This document shows positions 20,669 to 32,500 of a stretch of DNA of 64,000 bases, piece by piece (the first letter of the stretch is position 1; every line of letters starts with the position of its first letter). The DNA is taken from positions 36,901,202 to 36,965,201 of the forward strand of contig NC_055987.1 of NCBI RefSeq assembly GCF_018446385.1, read 5' to 3'. Source of the DNA: Zingiber officinale (lineage: Eukaryota; Streptophyta; Magnoliopsida; Zingiberales; Zingiberaceae). Made by a program: the position numbers and the translations under genes. The notes under the pieces were generated by a model. It was not told the DNA's origin. It searched no databases and was given only the letters and a program-made list of their open reading frames with translations.

Positions 20669-23070
20669 TGTTGGTTGCTACTCGGAAAACCTAATGGTTC
20701 CACTGTATAAAAATTTTATACAAAGGTCTGAACCTTTTCCTAGCTACCATGTGTTCTTTTAAATTAAACTTGGATAGCCTGCAGAACTTAACACGTTTGA
20801 TCTAAAGTTTAATCTATTTGTTCTTTTAGGTTTAGACTTGGATCTCCTGCGGAACTTAACACGTTCGATCCAAATTACCTAGGTTATTAATTCCATTAAA
20901 TACTAATTTCCAAAATTGGCTTCCAGGACTGCATGGCGAGGCACATGACCTTCTTGGATATGGGAACAACCACCACCACCTAGACAAAACCTTTTAAGGA
21001 AAGCTAATATTTAATTTCCTTAAATAACTTTAGGTCAACCGAAAAGAATAATCAAATCACAAGGAAAAGAAAAACAAAGAACACAACATCGAAAACAAAT
21101 TCGAAATACTAGAATCGCATGCCTCTTGTATTTGGTATTTTTACATGAAGATAAAACTAGTATGATGCGGAAATAAAATACTAGTATACCTTTTCTTTTG
21201 CAAGCAAAAACCTCTAGATCTTCTACCGTATTCCTCTTCTAACCTCGGACGTTGTGTGGACAACAATCTTCCGAGATGAGAAACCACCAAAGCACCTTCT
21301 TCTCCTCCTTGCAAGGTTCGGCCAAATCAAGTGCACCTCCAAGGAAGAAGAGAAACCACCACCAATGCTCCAAGGGATGAAAGCTTTCTCTCCTTCTTCT
21401 CCAAGCTAGAAAATCGGCCACCACTTGATCTCCAAGAAGAAGAAGAGGTTCAACCACAACAAGGAGAAGAGAGATCTTGAAGGGGTCGGCCACACCAAGG
21501 AAGAAAAGAGGGAGAAGAATAATAAAGTTGTGTGTCATGAAGGCACCCCAACCCCCTCTTTTATATTCTTTAGCTTTGGTAAATAAGGAAATTTAATTAC
21601 AATAAAATTTCCCTAATTTTCCTTGACATGAATTAATTAAGAAAAATTAAACAAAATTTCCTATTACTTCATGTCATGGTCGGCCACATCATTAAGAGCA
21701 AACAAGACTATTTCAATCAACAATTAAAATTCCTTATTTGTCTTTGGAAATTTAAAAAAATAAAATTTCCCTTTAAAATCCCTTCATGGTTGATAAAAAG
21801 AAATTTCTATAATTTTAATTTTTCAACATGTGAATAATTTACAAAGAAGAAAAATAAAATATCTTTCCAATCTACAAATAAAGAAAGAGATCTAATCTCT
21901 TTCTTTAATCTTTTGTAGATCCTTTTAAAAGAGATATTTTAATTTTTAATCTCTCCAATAAATTATATCTTTCACATAATAAAAATTTAAAATTAAAATT
22001 CTTTTAAATTTAATGGGGGTCGGTCACCTAAGCTTGGGTTCAAGTTAGGGTCGGCCACCCATGAACCAAGGCTTGGTCGGCCCTAGCTTGATCCACAAGC
22101 TAGCTTGGCCGGCCCCTACATCATGGGTATGAAGGTGGGTATAGGTGGGTATAGTACTCTATAAATAAGAGGCTACGATAGGGACCGAGAGGAGGAATTG
22201 GTTTTGGTCTCTCGATAAAATTAAGCATCCCGTGTTCGCCCCGAACACACAACTTAATTTTATCAATAATAATTCATTCCACTAGAGAACTATTATTGAA
22301 CTACCGCACCAATCCCAAATTATATTTTTGGGCTCATTCTTATTATGAGTGTGTTAGTCTCCCTGTGTTTAAGATACCAAATGTCCACTAATTAAGTGAG
22401 TTACTGACAACTCATTTAATTAGTATCTTAGTCTAAGAATAGTACCACTTAACCTTATCGTCATGTCGAACTAAGTCCACCTGCAGGGTTTAACATGACA
22501 ATCCTTATGAGCTCATCTTGGGGACATTATCAACCTAGATCACTAGGACACAGTTTCCTTTTATAATCAACAACACACACTATAAGTGATATCATTTCCC
22601 AACTTATCGGGCTTATTGATTTATCGAACTAAATCTCACCCATTGATAAATTAAAGAAATAAATATCAAATATATGTGCTTGTTATTATATTAGGATTAA
22701 GAGCACACACTTTCATAATAACTGAGGTCTTTGTTCCTTTATAAAGTTAGTATAAAAGAAACGACCTCTAATGGTCCTACTCAATACACTCTAAGTGTAC
22801 TAGTGTAATTATATAGTTAAGATAAACCATTTCCTAATTACACTACGACCTTCCAATGGTTTGTTCCTTTCCATTTTGGTCGTGAGCTGCTGTTTATAAT
22901 TTATAAGGTACTGATAACATCATCTTCTGTATGTGACACCACATACTATGTTATCTACAATATAAATTAATTGAACAACTACAAACAAATGTAGATTATT
23001 TGACTAAATGTGATTCTTTATTCAAAATAAATGTTTACAAAACCTTAGGCTTTCAGTATACACTCTAATA
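20669..23070 (-). mobile_element. Solo long LTR (2402 bp) with target duplication TATTA
   Basis: On minus the LTR starts TATTAGAGTG (a G-to-A change from TGTTAGAGTG seen at 60221) and ends ACCAACA at 20669. TATTA precedes (20664-20668) and follows it (23071-23075). No internal domain is present, so recombination left a solo LTR. The parts match 1-1377 (3' half) and 60221-60910 (5' part). The 5-bp duplication and TG/CA ends make it an LTR element; the Copia assignment is an inference. The 99-codon ORF at 21239-21538 is not a gene. Confidence 0.88.
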
Positions 23071-24142
23071 TATTATTGGTGTATGGAGCAATCCTAGTTC
23101 TAGGGGGATGCCCTTGGCCATAATCCCTTGTCCCCATGGAACTTCTAGGATACTGTGTGGCTAATGGAGGTATATTTAAGGGTATTAGCCCAAATGGTCG
23201 AGATGTCCCTGATGACTCGGCGGGATTCATAAGATTTATTTGTGGGAGTTTTCTAGCAATTATATTCTGATCATCATCAAAATATAGCTCCCAATCCCAT
23301 TCTAATCTATGTAATTTTTTTTCATTGTGTTCAAATTCTAACAGTTCTTCTATGTTTTTATGGGATGTTAATTCGGTAGGAGTATATATGTATTCGTCTA
23401 GGTCATCATAAAAACCTTGAAACTCTTGAGTATTGGTTTCTTCAAGTATACTTTCAATATTCATTAAATTAAAGTTTTCTCCTTTTTCTTCTTCTTTTTC
23501 ATCTTGAGAAGTAGAGAGTTGATAGTCATTAAACCTGACTATTGTTCTTCCATGCCTATTTTTGTACATAATAGATTCTTTTGGTCTTAATGTTCTTTGT
23601 TGTGTATTGAGGTCTAGGTTCAGATTCCAATCTAATCCTGCTAGGCTTTCAGAAGAGAAATCCTTTGGTTCCAAAACGGATATCCCTTTTAATGTTAAGG
23701 CCTTTATAATAGAATTTATTTGGACTTTGTAACTATTATTAATTTGTGTCATTGTTTTTCCCAAGAAGATTATGTCAATTTGTATGTTGTTTCTTAGAAA
23801 ATTTTCATATCCTTTTGTCTGAATGTTTATTTTGATATGTTTAATAAAATCTTCTATAGTTATATTAAAATTCAGACAGAAATATGTTATTCCAAGGTTG
23901 TTATTCATATCTACTTCTATAAGGCCAATAATTGCCTGTTCTGTTTCTGAAAAATGAGAGAAAGTAACCATATTACTTTCAACATCTATTAAGTCTTCTA
24001 ATTGATATGTACTTGTTGAGGTACTATTTCTCCCTTGCGTTATGATATTTTCTAACCAGGAATTAGTATTTGCTTCCATTTGTCCTCTTATTGTTTGTGA
24101 GAAACCTGAAAACGGTTGTATTCTAGATTGTATTTGACTCAT
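23045..24142 (-). pseudogene. Pararetrovirus ORF3 N-terminal part: movement-protein-like, cut by an LTR
   Basis: An open frame of 365 codons starts at ATG 24142, overlapping ORF2 by 20 bases. The last codons (after 23076) are read from the inserted LTR. The viral part has an alpha/beta pattern around residues 55-175 (for example NNNLGITYFCLNFNITIEDF), compatible with the 30K-type movement protein that precedes the coat protein in badnavirus polyproteins. An acidic region (residues 210-270) follows. The movement-protein call rests mainly on position and is moderate. This piece has no stop before the insertion and is better preserved than the 3' part. Confidence 0.62.
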
Positions 24143-24491
24143 TGTAGGTTAAAAATTTATATTTTTCTGGTTTTTTTCGAGAGATTATGGCTCCAGTAGA
24201 GAGCTTACTTAAATTTTTTGTTATAGTATTGATACTTTCATATAAATCTGTGGTCTTGGGTGTATTTTTAATTTGAGCTTCTAATTGTAGTAGTTTGTTA
24301 TCTATTATTGTGAGTCTATGATATAGGGATGTGAGTAAGGCTAATATTGTGTTATTTTGTTGAATAAGAACTTGGTCACCTGTTCCTACTACTTCAAGTT
24401 TACAATATCTTGTTTCTGTTGTCTTAGCAAATTGTTTGGAGAATTCTAAAGTCTCTTCGTAGTAATTATTTTCAAAGTGCAATTTGCTCAT
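24123..24491 (-). CDS. Pararetrovirus ORF2, small protein, 122 aa
   Basis: Starts at ATG 24491, within the ATGA overlap with the ORF1 stop, and ends at 24123 inside the ORF3 start. The protein has a central leucine/isoleucine-rich helical stretch (LALLTSLYHRLTIIDNKLLQL, about residues 50-70) that could form a coiled coil, and a basic C-terminal part (ISRKKPEKYKF). In badnaviruses, ORF2 encodes a small virion-associated, nucleic-acid-binding protein. Size and place fit; direct similarity could not be tested. The frame is intact although the virus as a whole is broken. Confidence 0.65.
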   Translation of the reverse strand: MSKLHFENNYYEETLEFSKQFAKTTETRYCKLEVVGTGDQVLIQQNNTILALLTSLYHRLTIIDNKLLQLEAQIKNTPKTTDLYESINTITKNLSKLSTGAIISRKKPEKYKFLTYNESNTI

Positions 24492-24844
24492 TTATATTGA
24501 ACTTCCTCAAGGGTTTGTTGTAAGTTATTCAATTTGTTTGTGACTAAGTCGGTGTAGGTTATAAGTATCTCCTTAAGTTGCACTAGTGTGTCTAGCGAGT
24601 CAAAGCTACTTACTTCCTTATTCCTTAAATGTCTTTTAAATAAGTTATCTTGAGATTCTTTTAGAAAATCCAAGTTTTGTCTGATATTTTTAATCTGTTT
24701 ATTTTGTTGTTTTAATATTTTCGTTATTGTTTCTAGGTGTAACTCTTGTTGCCTTATATGCTCTTGAATTGTTAAGAGAGACTCTTTGCTATCTTTTAAT
24801 TCTTGATCATGATTATATATCAGGGGTAATTGTTGTTTAGGCAT
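24488..24844 (-). CDS. Pararetrovirus ORF1, small coiled-coil protein, 118 aa
   Basis: The first ORF after the primer site: ATG at 24844, 26 bases downstream of the primer site, with its stop in the ATGA overlap with ORF2. Rich in Lys, Gln and Leu, with long heptad-like helices (about residues 10-65 and 80-115). Position matches ORF1 of badnaviruses and tungroviruses, whose role is poorly known. The frame is intact. No domain is recognisable by eye. Confidence 0.65.
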   Translation of the reverse strand: MPKQQLPLIYNHDQELKDSKESLLTIQEHIRQQELHLETITKILKQQNKQIKNIRQNLDFLKESQDNLFKRHLRNKEVSSFDSLDTLVQLKEILITYTDLVTNKLNNLQQTLEEVQYK

Positions 24845-24870
24845 AAAAGATCCTTAAACGTAATCTTTAA

Positions 24871-24882
24871 GCTCTGATACCA
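24871..24882 (-). promoter_or_regulatory. tRNA-Met primer binding site of the pararetrovirus
   Basis: The minus strand reads TGGTATCAGAGC, an exact match to the sequence complementary to the 3' end of initiator tRNA-Met that caulimovirids use to prime minus-strand DNA. It lies just before ORF1, where circular caulimovirid maps conventionally start. Confidence 0.93.
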
Positions 24883-25110
24883 AAATTTTTACAGTAACAG
24901 TCATTGTGAACAGTAATTCTAAACAGTAATTGGGAACGGTAAATTGTGAACAGTAATTTTGAACAGTACTTCTGAATGCCTAATTATAATGTGGATAGTT
25001 TATTTAAAACAGTGATTTTATTTTCTTAGTTTTCTATTATTCTTCCTCCCAGTGAGCCTCACCTGTAGCCTCACCTCCATTTACATATACTACACAAGTC
25101 AAGCTTATGT
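24883..25110 (-). other. Region upstream of the viral primer site with repeated ACAGTAAT words
   Basis: Between 24889 and 24990 the plus strand repeats words like GAACAGTAAT about six times. In a caulimovirid this side would be the pregenomic RNA leader. The right limit of the viral DNA could not be found; a clear promoter was not seen. Confidence 0.45.
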
Positions 25111-27585
25111 TGGCTTGTGCCGGATTACATAATTTTCTTCGCAAGGAGTGTCGTTCTGATGAATTTCTAGTTGAACCAGATAATGAAGCTTCATCATTCT
25201 TACTAAAATAAGTTCATGGTATCGATTGTTTTGATCAATTATTTGATACTCAAGAACAACAATGAGTAAATGTAAATGCATGGAGAGATATAATAGCGAA
25301 TCGAATGTGGTGCGATGTTTATCATATTTGCAATAACGAAACTTAGAATTTTTATTTCTCATAAATCCACAAGTTTTCATAAAAAAGTTTATAAATGTTT
25401 GTAAAAGTCTTGCAAAAAAGTGTATAGAACTTTAGAGAATTCTTTTCACAACTACGCGAGATTCTATACAAGTCGATAAAAATCTATAAACTCCAAAAAA
25501 ATCTATCATTAAAAAAAGTTAATGAAAGTCATTTAATCTTTTGATTGAATACACCCCCTAATTTTAATTAAATTAGAATAATTTTTTATCGATTTAAAAT
25601 AATATTAATTAATATTATAATAACTTTAATTAATATTGGAGCAATTTTACTATATCAACATTATTACGAGATACTTTGCTCTACATTATTATAATAGAAA
25701 TCATACTGAATTAAAAAATATTTTAGTATAAAAAAGATATATTTTCTTTAAGATGGAATCTTATTTTTGATAATAATCAAAATAAATCGAAGGCCAACTA
25801 CTACTTGAAACATTTTCAATTAAAAATTTTTAAAAAAATACAAATATCATATATATTGCGTGACTGAGAGTTAGAGTGCTCGGAAGTGATTCAAACGCTC
25901 TGACGCCGACTCAATCGGGATGCTTGAATCACTTCTGGATGCCCCTAACTTACTCAGTCACACAACACAGGGGGCGGAAGCAAGGCGCACAACATGAATT
26001 TCATGATGAGCGATCGACCATGTATTTCATTTTTTTTTTATTATTTTTTTGGATTTACTGGTTATGCCAATAAAATTTTATCCATATATTTAAGGGTTGA
26101 GTTCTAGTATTAAGTATAGAAAAAATTTAAAACGAAAAAAATTTGAGATGCTCATAGAGTGTGCAGAATAAGGTGTGTGGAGAGAGAGTGAGATATGTTA
26201 TGTTGGGCGCCAATACTGTGAGCCCAACATCCACGACTGTCACGTGGATCCCATTGTCACATGGAGGGCTCCTCTCAGTCTACGATGCTGGAAGTACAAC
26301 ATCAGTGCCTAACATAATAAATGTTTATATATATGTTTTCAGGATTTGATCCCTGTGCATCTATGTGCGCAACTGAGGGGATGCTAGTGTGGCGGGGTCA
26401 AACTCCTATTGCCACATCAACACCCCTTTGTTTGGATGGGGTGAGGAAAGATTCATTAATAGAAGGGGAGAGAGAGAGGAAAGAAGAGAAAGGGAGGGAA
26501 AAGTAAAATATTTAAGTTCCCCTTGTTTGAGAGGGAGTGAAGATTAATTAACATAATATGTGTTATCAAGGAAAGGAAATGAAAATTAAATATATAAAGT
26601 TACAAAATTATCTTTGAACAAATCATCACAAATTTGTTTTAAAATAAATGAAATCAAATTAATAATAATATTATTAATGATAATAATAATAAGTTATATA
26701 TATATAAAATAATTCGATTAGGCTTTGAGAAAGTTTATCCGAACTATCACATTTAAGATAGAAATTGACTGAAATAATAAAATAAAATTTTAATTAAAAA
26801 CTCAACTTTAATCATCGTGCCCATGCTCTCCTCTCCCCTCGCCTATGTGAGCACTTGTTGTCATTGCTCGTTGCTCCCCTCTTCCCATCGAGTAGTCAGA
26901 AAACAGTCGGCGATAACATTTTCTTGTCGTTAGCGCACCCTCCTCGAGTATGCTCATGTTGTCGTACGTCTCCTCTGTTTTTGTTGCCCTCCTCTTCTTC
27001 ACCAAGCAATCGAAAAATAGGCTCCGACGGCGTCTCCTCATTTCAAATTTACCTATATGGTTATACTAAATGTTAGTATTGAAAGAATATTCTAGTTTTT
27101 TTATCCATATTCTCAAAAGGGATGATAGAACTTGGATAAAGAAAACTTTGAAAAAATACATCTCTAAAATGAAATAAATCTAGACAAAACTATCCCATCA
27201 AGAAGAGTTTATCTAGCTTCGATTAGTGTTGTTTTGAGATGAAATCTAAAGGAAGATTTTGGGTATAAAATTGTAAATGTAGTGTATTTAATAATTTCTA
27301 AAAGTGTAAGATCGTTTTTTTAAATAAAAATTATCATTTTTATATATTGTGAAATTTAAAATTTAGTTATATTAATTTTTTTACATTGAAAATAATTTTA
27401 AAAATTATCAATAATTTTTATTTTTATTTTTCTCAAATGACTTTTTCTCGCGTCTCATGTTCATTCTTTTTCTCCCGCCTCCCTCTTTAATTTTTATTAT
27501 AACTTTCTTATTCTTATTTTTTTATATCATAACATACTAATTTATATATTTCTATTTTTTTATATATTAATATAATTATATCAAT

Positions 27586-27588
<3 letters not shown>
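25111..27588. other. AT-rich intergenic sequence
   Basis: No convincing gene. The 91-codon minus ORF (25105-25380) has no recognisable domain. Segments with CCCCTTTGTTTGGATGGGG (about 26428) and TTCCCCTTGTTTGAGAGGG (26516) may be miniature-transposon debris. Confidence 0.4.

Positions 27589-27641
<53 letters not shown>
27589..27641. repeat. (TA)n microsatellite
   Basis: About 26 uninterrupted TA dinucleotides, about 670 bp upstream of the PWWP gene start. Confidence 0.97.
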
Positions 27642-27643
<2 letters not shown>

Positions 27644-28128
27644 TTGATTCTTCAATAAAGAAAATCATAGCCACGTCGATTCTTCGGATAATATAAAATA
27701 TTTTCACTAACTTGATTTCTATTTTATTTTCAGATTAAATTTTTTATAAAATAAATTATATTAAAATAATAGTATTTAATTATGTGACAGTCAATATGTT
27801 CGCCCATTTTAATTAAGAAACGTTATAAGATTTTACAGAACATTTGAGTCCGGAGTTTTCAAAATACTAAAACTTATCCATGCGTTTTTATTTCTTCATT
27901 AATCTACGCGCTGATAGGTTTAGAAGAGCTTTAATAACCGTTGGATGCCTCCTCGGCTCCCAGAGGACCGTACGATGATCCTACCTGCTCCTGTTAGCGT
28001 TTCCGTTCTATTTCCCGGCTGTCTTGTGAATAACAATTGCGATTAATCGCGGCGGCGGGCTCCCAGAGGACCGTCTAATGCACCTCTCTCGCTAGTCGCT
28101 CCGCGTTAGGGTTTCTTCTCGCTCTCTC

Positions 28129-28154
28129 ATGGCGCTCGATTTCTGATGCTTTAG
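28129..28154 (+). promoter_or_regulatory. Two tiny upstream ORFs in the PWWP gene leader
   Basis: ATG at 28129 opens a five-codon frame ending TGA at 28144-28146. A second ATG overlaps that stop (28146) and is followed by one codon and TAG. Both precede the main ATG at 28261. Whether they lie in the mature leader depends on the unmapped transcription start. Confidence 0.45.
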
Positions 28155-28260
28155 AGCTCGATTCAGGGCTTGTTCTTCACTGTTCTACTACGCCTGGAGT
28201 CCACCGTTGGGTTAATCATTCAATTCCTAGCACTTTGTTTCTCTCTGTGTTGATATTGCG

Positions 28261-29356
28261 ATGGCCTCCATTGTCAATGTGGTCAAGATCAATAGCGGTC
28301 TCGCCAATCGGTACTTCATCGCCGGCAATGCGCGAGAAGGACCAGTGGCCGGCCACGAAGAAACTGCTAATGGACATGGATTTGGCCACCGATTTGGTGA
28401 ATCTAGGGTTTTCATGGAACTCGATTCGTTGGAGCTCAACGAGGAGGCCGATGGCGTGGTCTTAGAACGTGAAGAAGCAGGCTTATCTGGATCTCCCATG
28501 GACGCTCACGGGAGTGAGGTAGTAATAGGTTCAGGTATAAATTCTGAATCTCATACTGCGGGGAGTTTCTCTTCTAGCGTCGATGCCTTAGCTGAATTTT
28601 CTGTTGCAGAAATTAAGGTTTGGGAGTACGATAATCTTTCTGACGCGGCCGGGTCTTGTGATGGGGTTAGGGATCTCCACGGGATAGTTGGAAACTGGAG
28701 GAACAGGTTCGAAGTGGGTGACATGGTGTGGGGGAAGGTGAAATCACACCCATGGTGGCCTGGCCAGATATTCAGTGAGGCTTTTGCTTTGTCTTCAGTA
28801 CGGAGGACAAAAAGAGACGGTCATCTATTGGTCGCCTTCTTTGGGGATAGCAGCTACGGATGGTTTGACCCTTCTGAGCTCATCCCTTTTGATCCCTACT
28901 ACGAGGAGAAATCTAAGCAGACCACCTTGCGGCCTTTTGTCAATGCGGTGGAAGAGGCAACGGACGAGAGAAGCAGGAGGGAGGCTCTTGCTCTGACTTG
29001 CTATTGTAGGAACAAATTCAACTTCAGGCCTGCACGTGTCCTAAGTTACTTTCATGTTGACGTTCCAGGATTTGAACGAGGGGGTATTTACTCATCAAAT
29101 CAGATAGAAGAAGCCAGGAACAAGTTTGTACCTGACCAGGTGCTCTCCTATGTGAAGCAGATGGCTGCATGCCCTTTGGCAGATGATCTTTCCGCTATAA
29201 ATTTGGTTAAGAAATTGGAAATGTTGGTTGCTTACCGGCGGGCGGTCTTCGAGGAGTTCGACGAGACATATGCACAAGCATTTGGGGTGGAGCCAGTAGG
29301 GTCGTCTTCACTGACTAGGGCTGTGTCAGATCATCCAGAAAGATTTTCTCCCCGAG
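28261..29356 (+). CDS. PWWP-domain protein (plant PDP1-like), exon 1
   Basis: ATG at 28261 starts the reading frame. The PWWP domain occupies about residues 150-245: RFEVGDMVWGKVKSHPWWPGQ, then LLVAFFGDSSYGWFDPSELIPF. A PWWP domain binds nucleosomes with methylated H3 tails, and Arabidopsis PDP proteins act with the PRC2/FVE-MSI chromatin machinery to control flowering. The conserved helical extension follows (EATDERSRREALALTCYCRNKFNFRP, with ILSYV-like and LVAYRRAVFEEFDETYAQAFG). The frame stays open to 29610, but homology stops at about 29356, where CCCGAG|GTATTA gives a GT donor in phase 1. Exon 2 at 49971 supplies the rest of the protein. Reading through would give a 449-aa truncated form. 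Confidence 0.87.
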
Positions 29357-30205
29357 GTATTAATCATTGCATGCCTTTCTATTACCATGCTTTTACATTG
29401 TCAGTGGGATATGATCAGTATTTAAATTTGTATAATTGCATCATACTAACACAATCAATCATTTGCAAACCAATTAACCTATATGTACGTTTCCTGCTCT
29501 TGGGTTTTATTAGAAGGTTTTGGGATTTGGTAGATGACCATCATGGATGTGCATTTTCATTCATTATCTTGCTCTTACTGTCATTCTTTCTTGTTTATGT
29601 TTACTTATAACTACACTCTCTTGACCGGGCATGTCATGGAATACTTGGAAAGAATGTGGTTATAATTGAGGGCAATGACCATATTAAGTCAGAAATAAAA
29701 TGCTAAATTTTTGGTTCTATAACCTTTCTCAGACAATAATCTAGAAAATGCAATTATTTATTCTTGCAAACTCTTGATAGTGATATCCTAAAATATCTCG
29801 TTAAAGAATCATAACCTTAGTCAAATAATTTTCACTCTTCAATATCTTACATTCAGTGTTCTAAATGGCAGTAGGCGGTGGAAGGCGGTCAGTGATCGCT
29901 TACAACCTCGACTGCCTAGACAGTTGAATTTTTTTTATTATTTTTTTATACATAATATTATAAATAGTCATCATTCTTTATGATGTTTTGTATAAACAAG
30001 CTTCATACAATACAATACAATTTATATAAGGTACAAATAAATATATAAATGCATTTAATGGGATAATTAATAAAAATTCATCACCATATTAATGCTAAAA
30101 AAGTAATATCACTACTTATACTAAAAGTCTACATTTAAATTTAAAGTTCCAATCCAACATAGCAACAAGTCAACAACGACTAACTAAACGTAACTAATCT
30201 TCTAA

Positions 30206-32500
30206 ATCATCTATACACACCATCAACTACATTCATAATCCACTCATCATCGGACTCAAAATCAACATCTTCTTCATTCTTCTCCTTCGATGTATCTAAT
30301 TCCTTATCAAGTTCTCTAATGGGGTTGTTCCTTACCCTCCTCCTTGGTTGTAGCATTTCATCCGCTCCCAAGGTCTCCACCACCATTCTCCAAGTCCTGA
30401 ACTCGATTCAACCTCATCTTCATCACCATGATTAACAAGCGAACCTTAAACTTCACTAGCTTGAGAGGATAGAAGTAAATCTTTGTCCATTTCTCTTTTA
30501 CTCTATTTCTTCATAAGATTGACGTTGAATTTGACATATAGAAAATTATTCAATCTTGATGTCTCAAGCCTATTCTTCTTCTTAGTATGTATCTAAACAA
30601 TTAGAAAATTATTAAAAATAAAAAGAAAAAAATAGATAACATAATTTATGAATTACTAATTACCCTTTCAAATTGACTCCAATTTCTTTTACATCCCCAT
30701 AAACTACTTGTTAAAGAGAGGAATTGCATTGCCATTATTTATAAGTTTTAAGTGTCACCACCATAACTAGACTATCATCCAACTTAAAAATTTAAAGAAG
30801 CAAAAAAAAAAACCCCAAAAATAGATAAAAAGACATGTAGTGAATAGAAATAAAGGAAAGAGATGTACTTGGATCAAGGTCATGGTACACATTCACCTTC
30901 TCATATGTCGCGATCGTCGTTTTTCTTCCAAAGTTTCTGGATTTACTCTTATACTTCAACAATTCATCATTAGTTCTTGTTGGCGGGAAAAATTCTCTCA
31001 ACACAATTCAAGAACTCATTCATAACATTGGTGTCATTTTATATGCTTGGAAACGAGATCCACAAGTAAGCGACATAATGCAAAGGACTATCAAGTCTAC
31101 CCTTAAACTTCTCATCAATAATTTTCAAAATAGAGATGACATTTTCTTCTTTTTTAAAGCTTTCTAATCTCGTTCTTAGACTTGTTTTAGTGCACCCAAA
31201 AGGCATAAAGCTTTCACTAAAGAGGTGCAAACATTCAAATCCAAAGAAACACCATTCCAAAAAGTGATACTTGTTACTGTCGCCTCCGTTGCTTTCCTCG
31301 TCACACTACTCCTTAATTTTGTGTTGCTGCACTCCTCAGATGTAAACATAAATCTCAATTGATCTTTCTTGCATTTGAGACTTTCCAAGGTCAAAAATAG
31401 AGTAACAAATCTAGTCACCCCGGGCCTCACAATATCCTCCTTGGTATATTTCCACATAATAGCTAAAGTTTTATGATGTGCATAGATGAATATTGTTAGG
31501 GCATTTGTTTTTTCAAATATTCTACTAAACTTTTTCCAATTGCTTCAAGCATGAAGTTGATTGTATGAGTCACATAAGAGGTCTAGAAAATTTGAGGTTG
31601 TATAACCTTTAATAACTTCTCGCCCGCCATATTGTTTGTCGCATTGTCCGTCACTACTTGAACAATATGTTGAGAACCAATTTTATTGATGTATTTTCCC
31701 ATAAACTCAAAGGTGTAAGTCCTAGTGCGTGTCTTAATGGATTCTTCAATAGAACAAAGAATGAAGTGCCTAATTTGCAATTAACACATAAATTTAGAAT
31801 GTTTTTCCTCTTGCGATCCGTCCATGCATCAGTTATAATTGAACATCCATTTTTTATTCACTCTTCTTCATGCTTTTTTAGAGATAAGGTCATCTCAACT
31901 TCTTGTTTCTAAAGTGGCTCTCTTAGAAGATATTGACTTGGAGGTGTGTAGCCTGGACCGAATTTGTCAACTGCCTCTATAAGTTGCCTGAAGCTTTGAT
32001 TGTCAATTGTATAAAAAGGAATCCACGCCTCATAAATCCATCTTGAAGGCACTCGTGCACATCATTTGTAAACTTTAACTTTAATGCATCATTTATGTTT
32101 TGTTGTTTTGCCTTTGTTGGATCGATTACGAATGCCCACTTATCAATAGGCCCGAGGTGCTTTGACATCTTGTTAGAAGAATCTTCCTCCACTTAACAAT
32201 CTTCATCCTCTATATCAACGCCTATATTTACTTCCACCCTATCTTCTTTTATTTCTTCCACCCTTTCTTGCTTCTTATCTTGCTATTTTCAAGATAAGGT
32301 TACTCTTTTTTTTTTGTCTTCATTAGCTGTTTTATGACATGCTTCAAGCAATTACGATGCTTCATTCGTTAAACTCCTCCCTTAATAAGTTTCTTACATA
32401 ATTTGCATGTGATCCAATCTATTTTTTTTGCAATACAATACTCCATAATCCCAAACAATATCACTGGACTTTCGCTTAAATTCAACTTCCCGTTGTTTCT
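30206..32500 (-). pseudogene. hAT transposase remnant (BED finger, DUF659-type, C-terminal part)
   Basis: Read on minus, the N-terminal part near 32450-32340 has a BED-finger pattern (IDWITCKLCKKLIKGGV with a downstream His-rich segment). Next, 31780-31583 has GSQHIVQVVTDNATNNMAGEKLL, the DUF659 catalytic-core motif. Then 31457-31176 has VRPGVTRFVTLFLTLESL and MFTSEE. Then 31115-31050 has a diverged DSPLHYVAYLW (hAT 'HPLHAAGYYLNP' region), and an acidic tail with SDDEWI ends at about 30206. Many stops and frame changes interrupt it, so it is inactive. Confidence 0.82.

Larger units (their letters stand above)
23071..24882 (-). mobile_element. Endogenous pararetrovirus, 5' third (primer site to ORF3)
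   Basis: Three overlapping minus-strand ORFs follow the tRNA-Met primer site, each joined to the next by a short overlap (ATGA between ORF1 and ORF2). This is the layout of badnaviruses and tungroviruses. It is on the same strand as 2015-6563 and supplies just the genes missing there. Only two insertions with target duplications and a 26-bp stub lie between, so both parts are one integrated copy. Confidence 0.87.

Noticed and set aside
21239..21538. 99-aa minus ORF in the long LTR
   Set aside because: Part of the LTR leader, also found in altered form at 500-800, with no domain.
25105..25380. 91-aa minus ORF as a viral or host gene
   Set aside because: No domain, AT-rich, and no start or splice context. 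It may be debris upstream of the virus.
28261..29610. A complete 449-aa PWWP gene
   Set aside because: Homology ends at the GT donor at 29357 and the rest of the family protein is found in phase at 49971. The read-through tail is AT-rich and unlike coding DNA.
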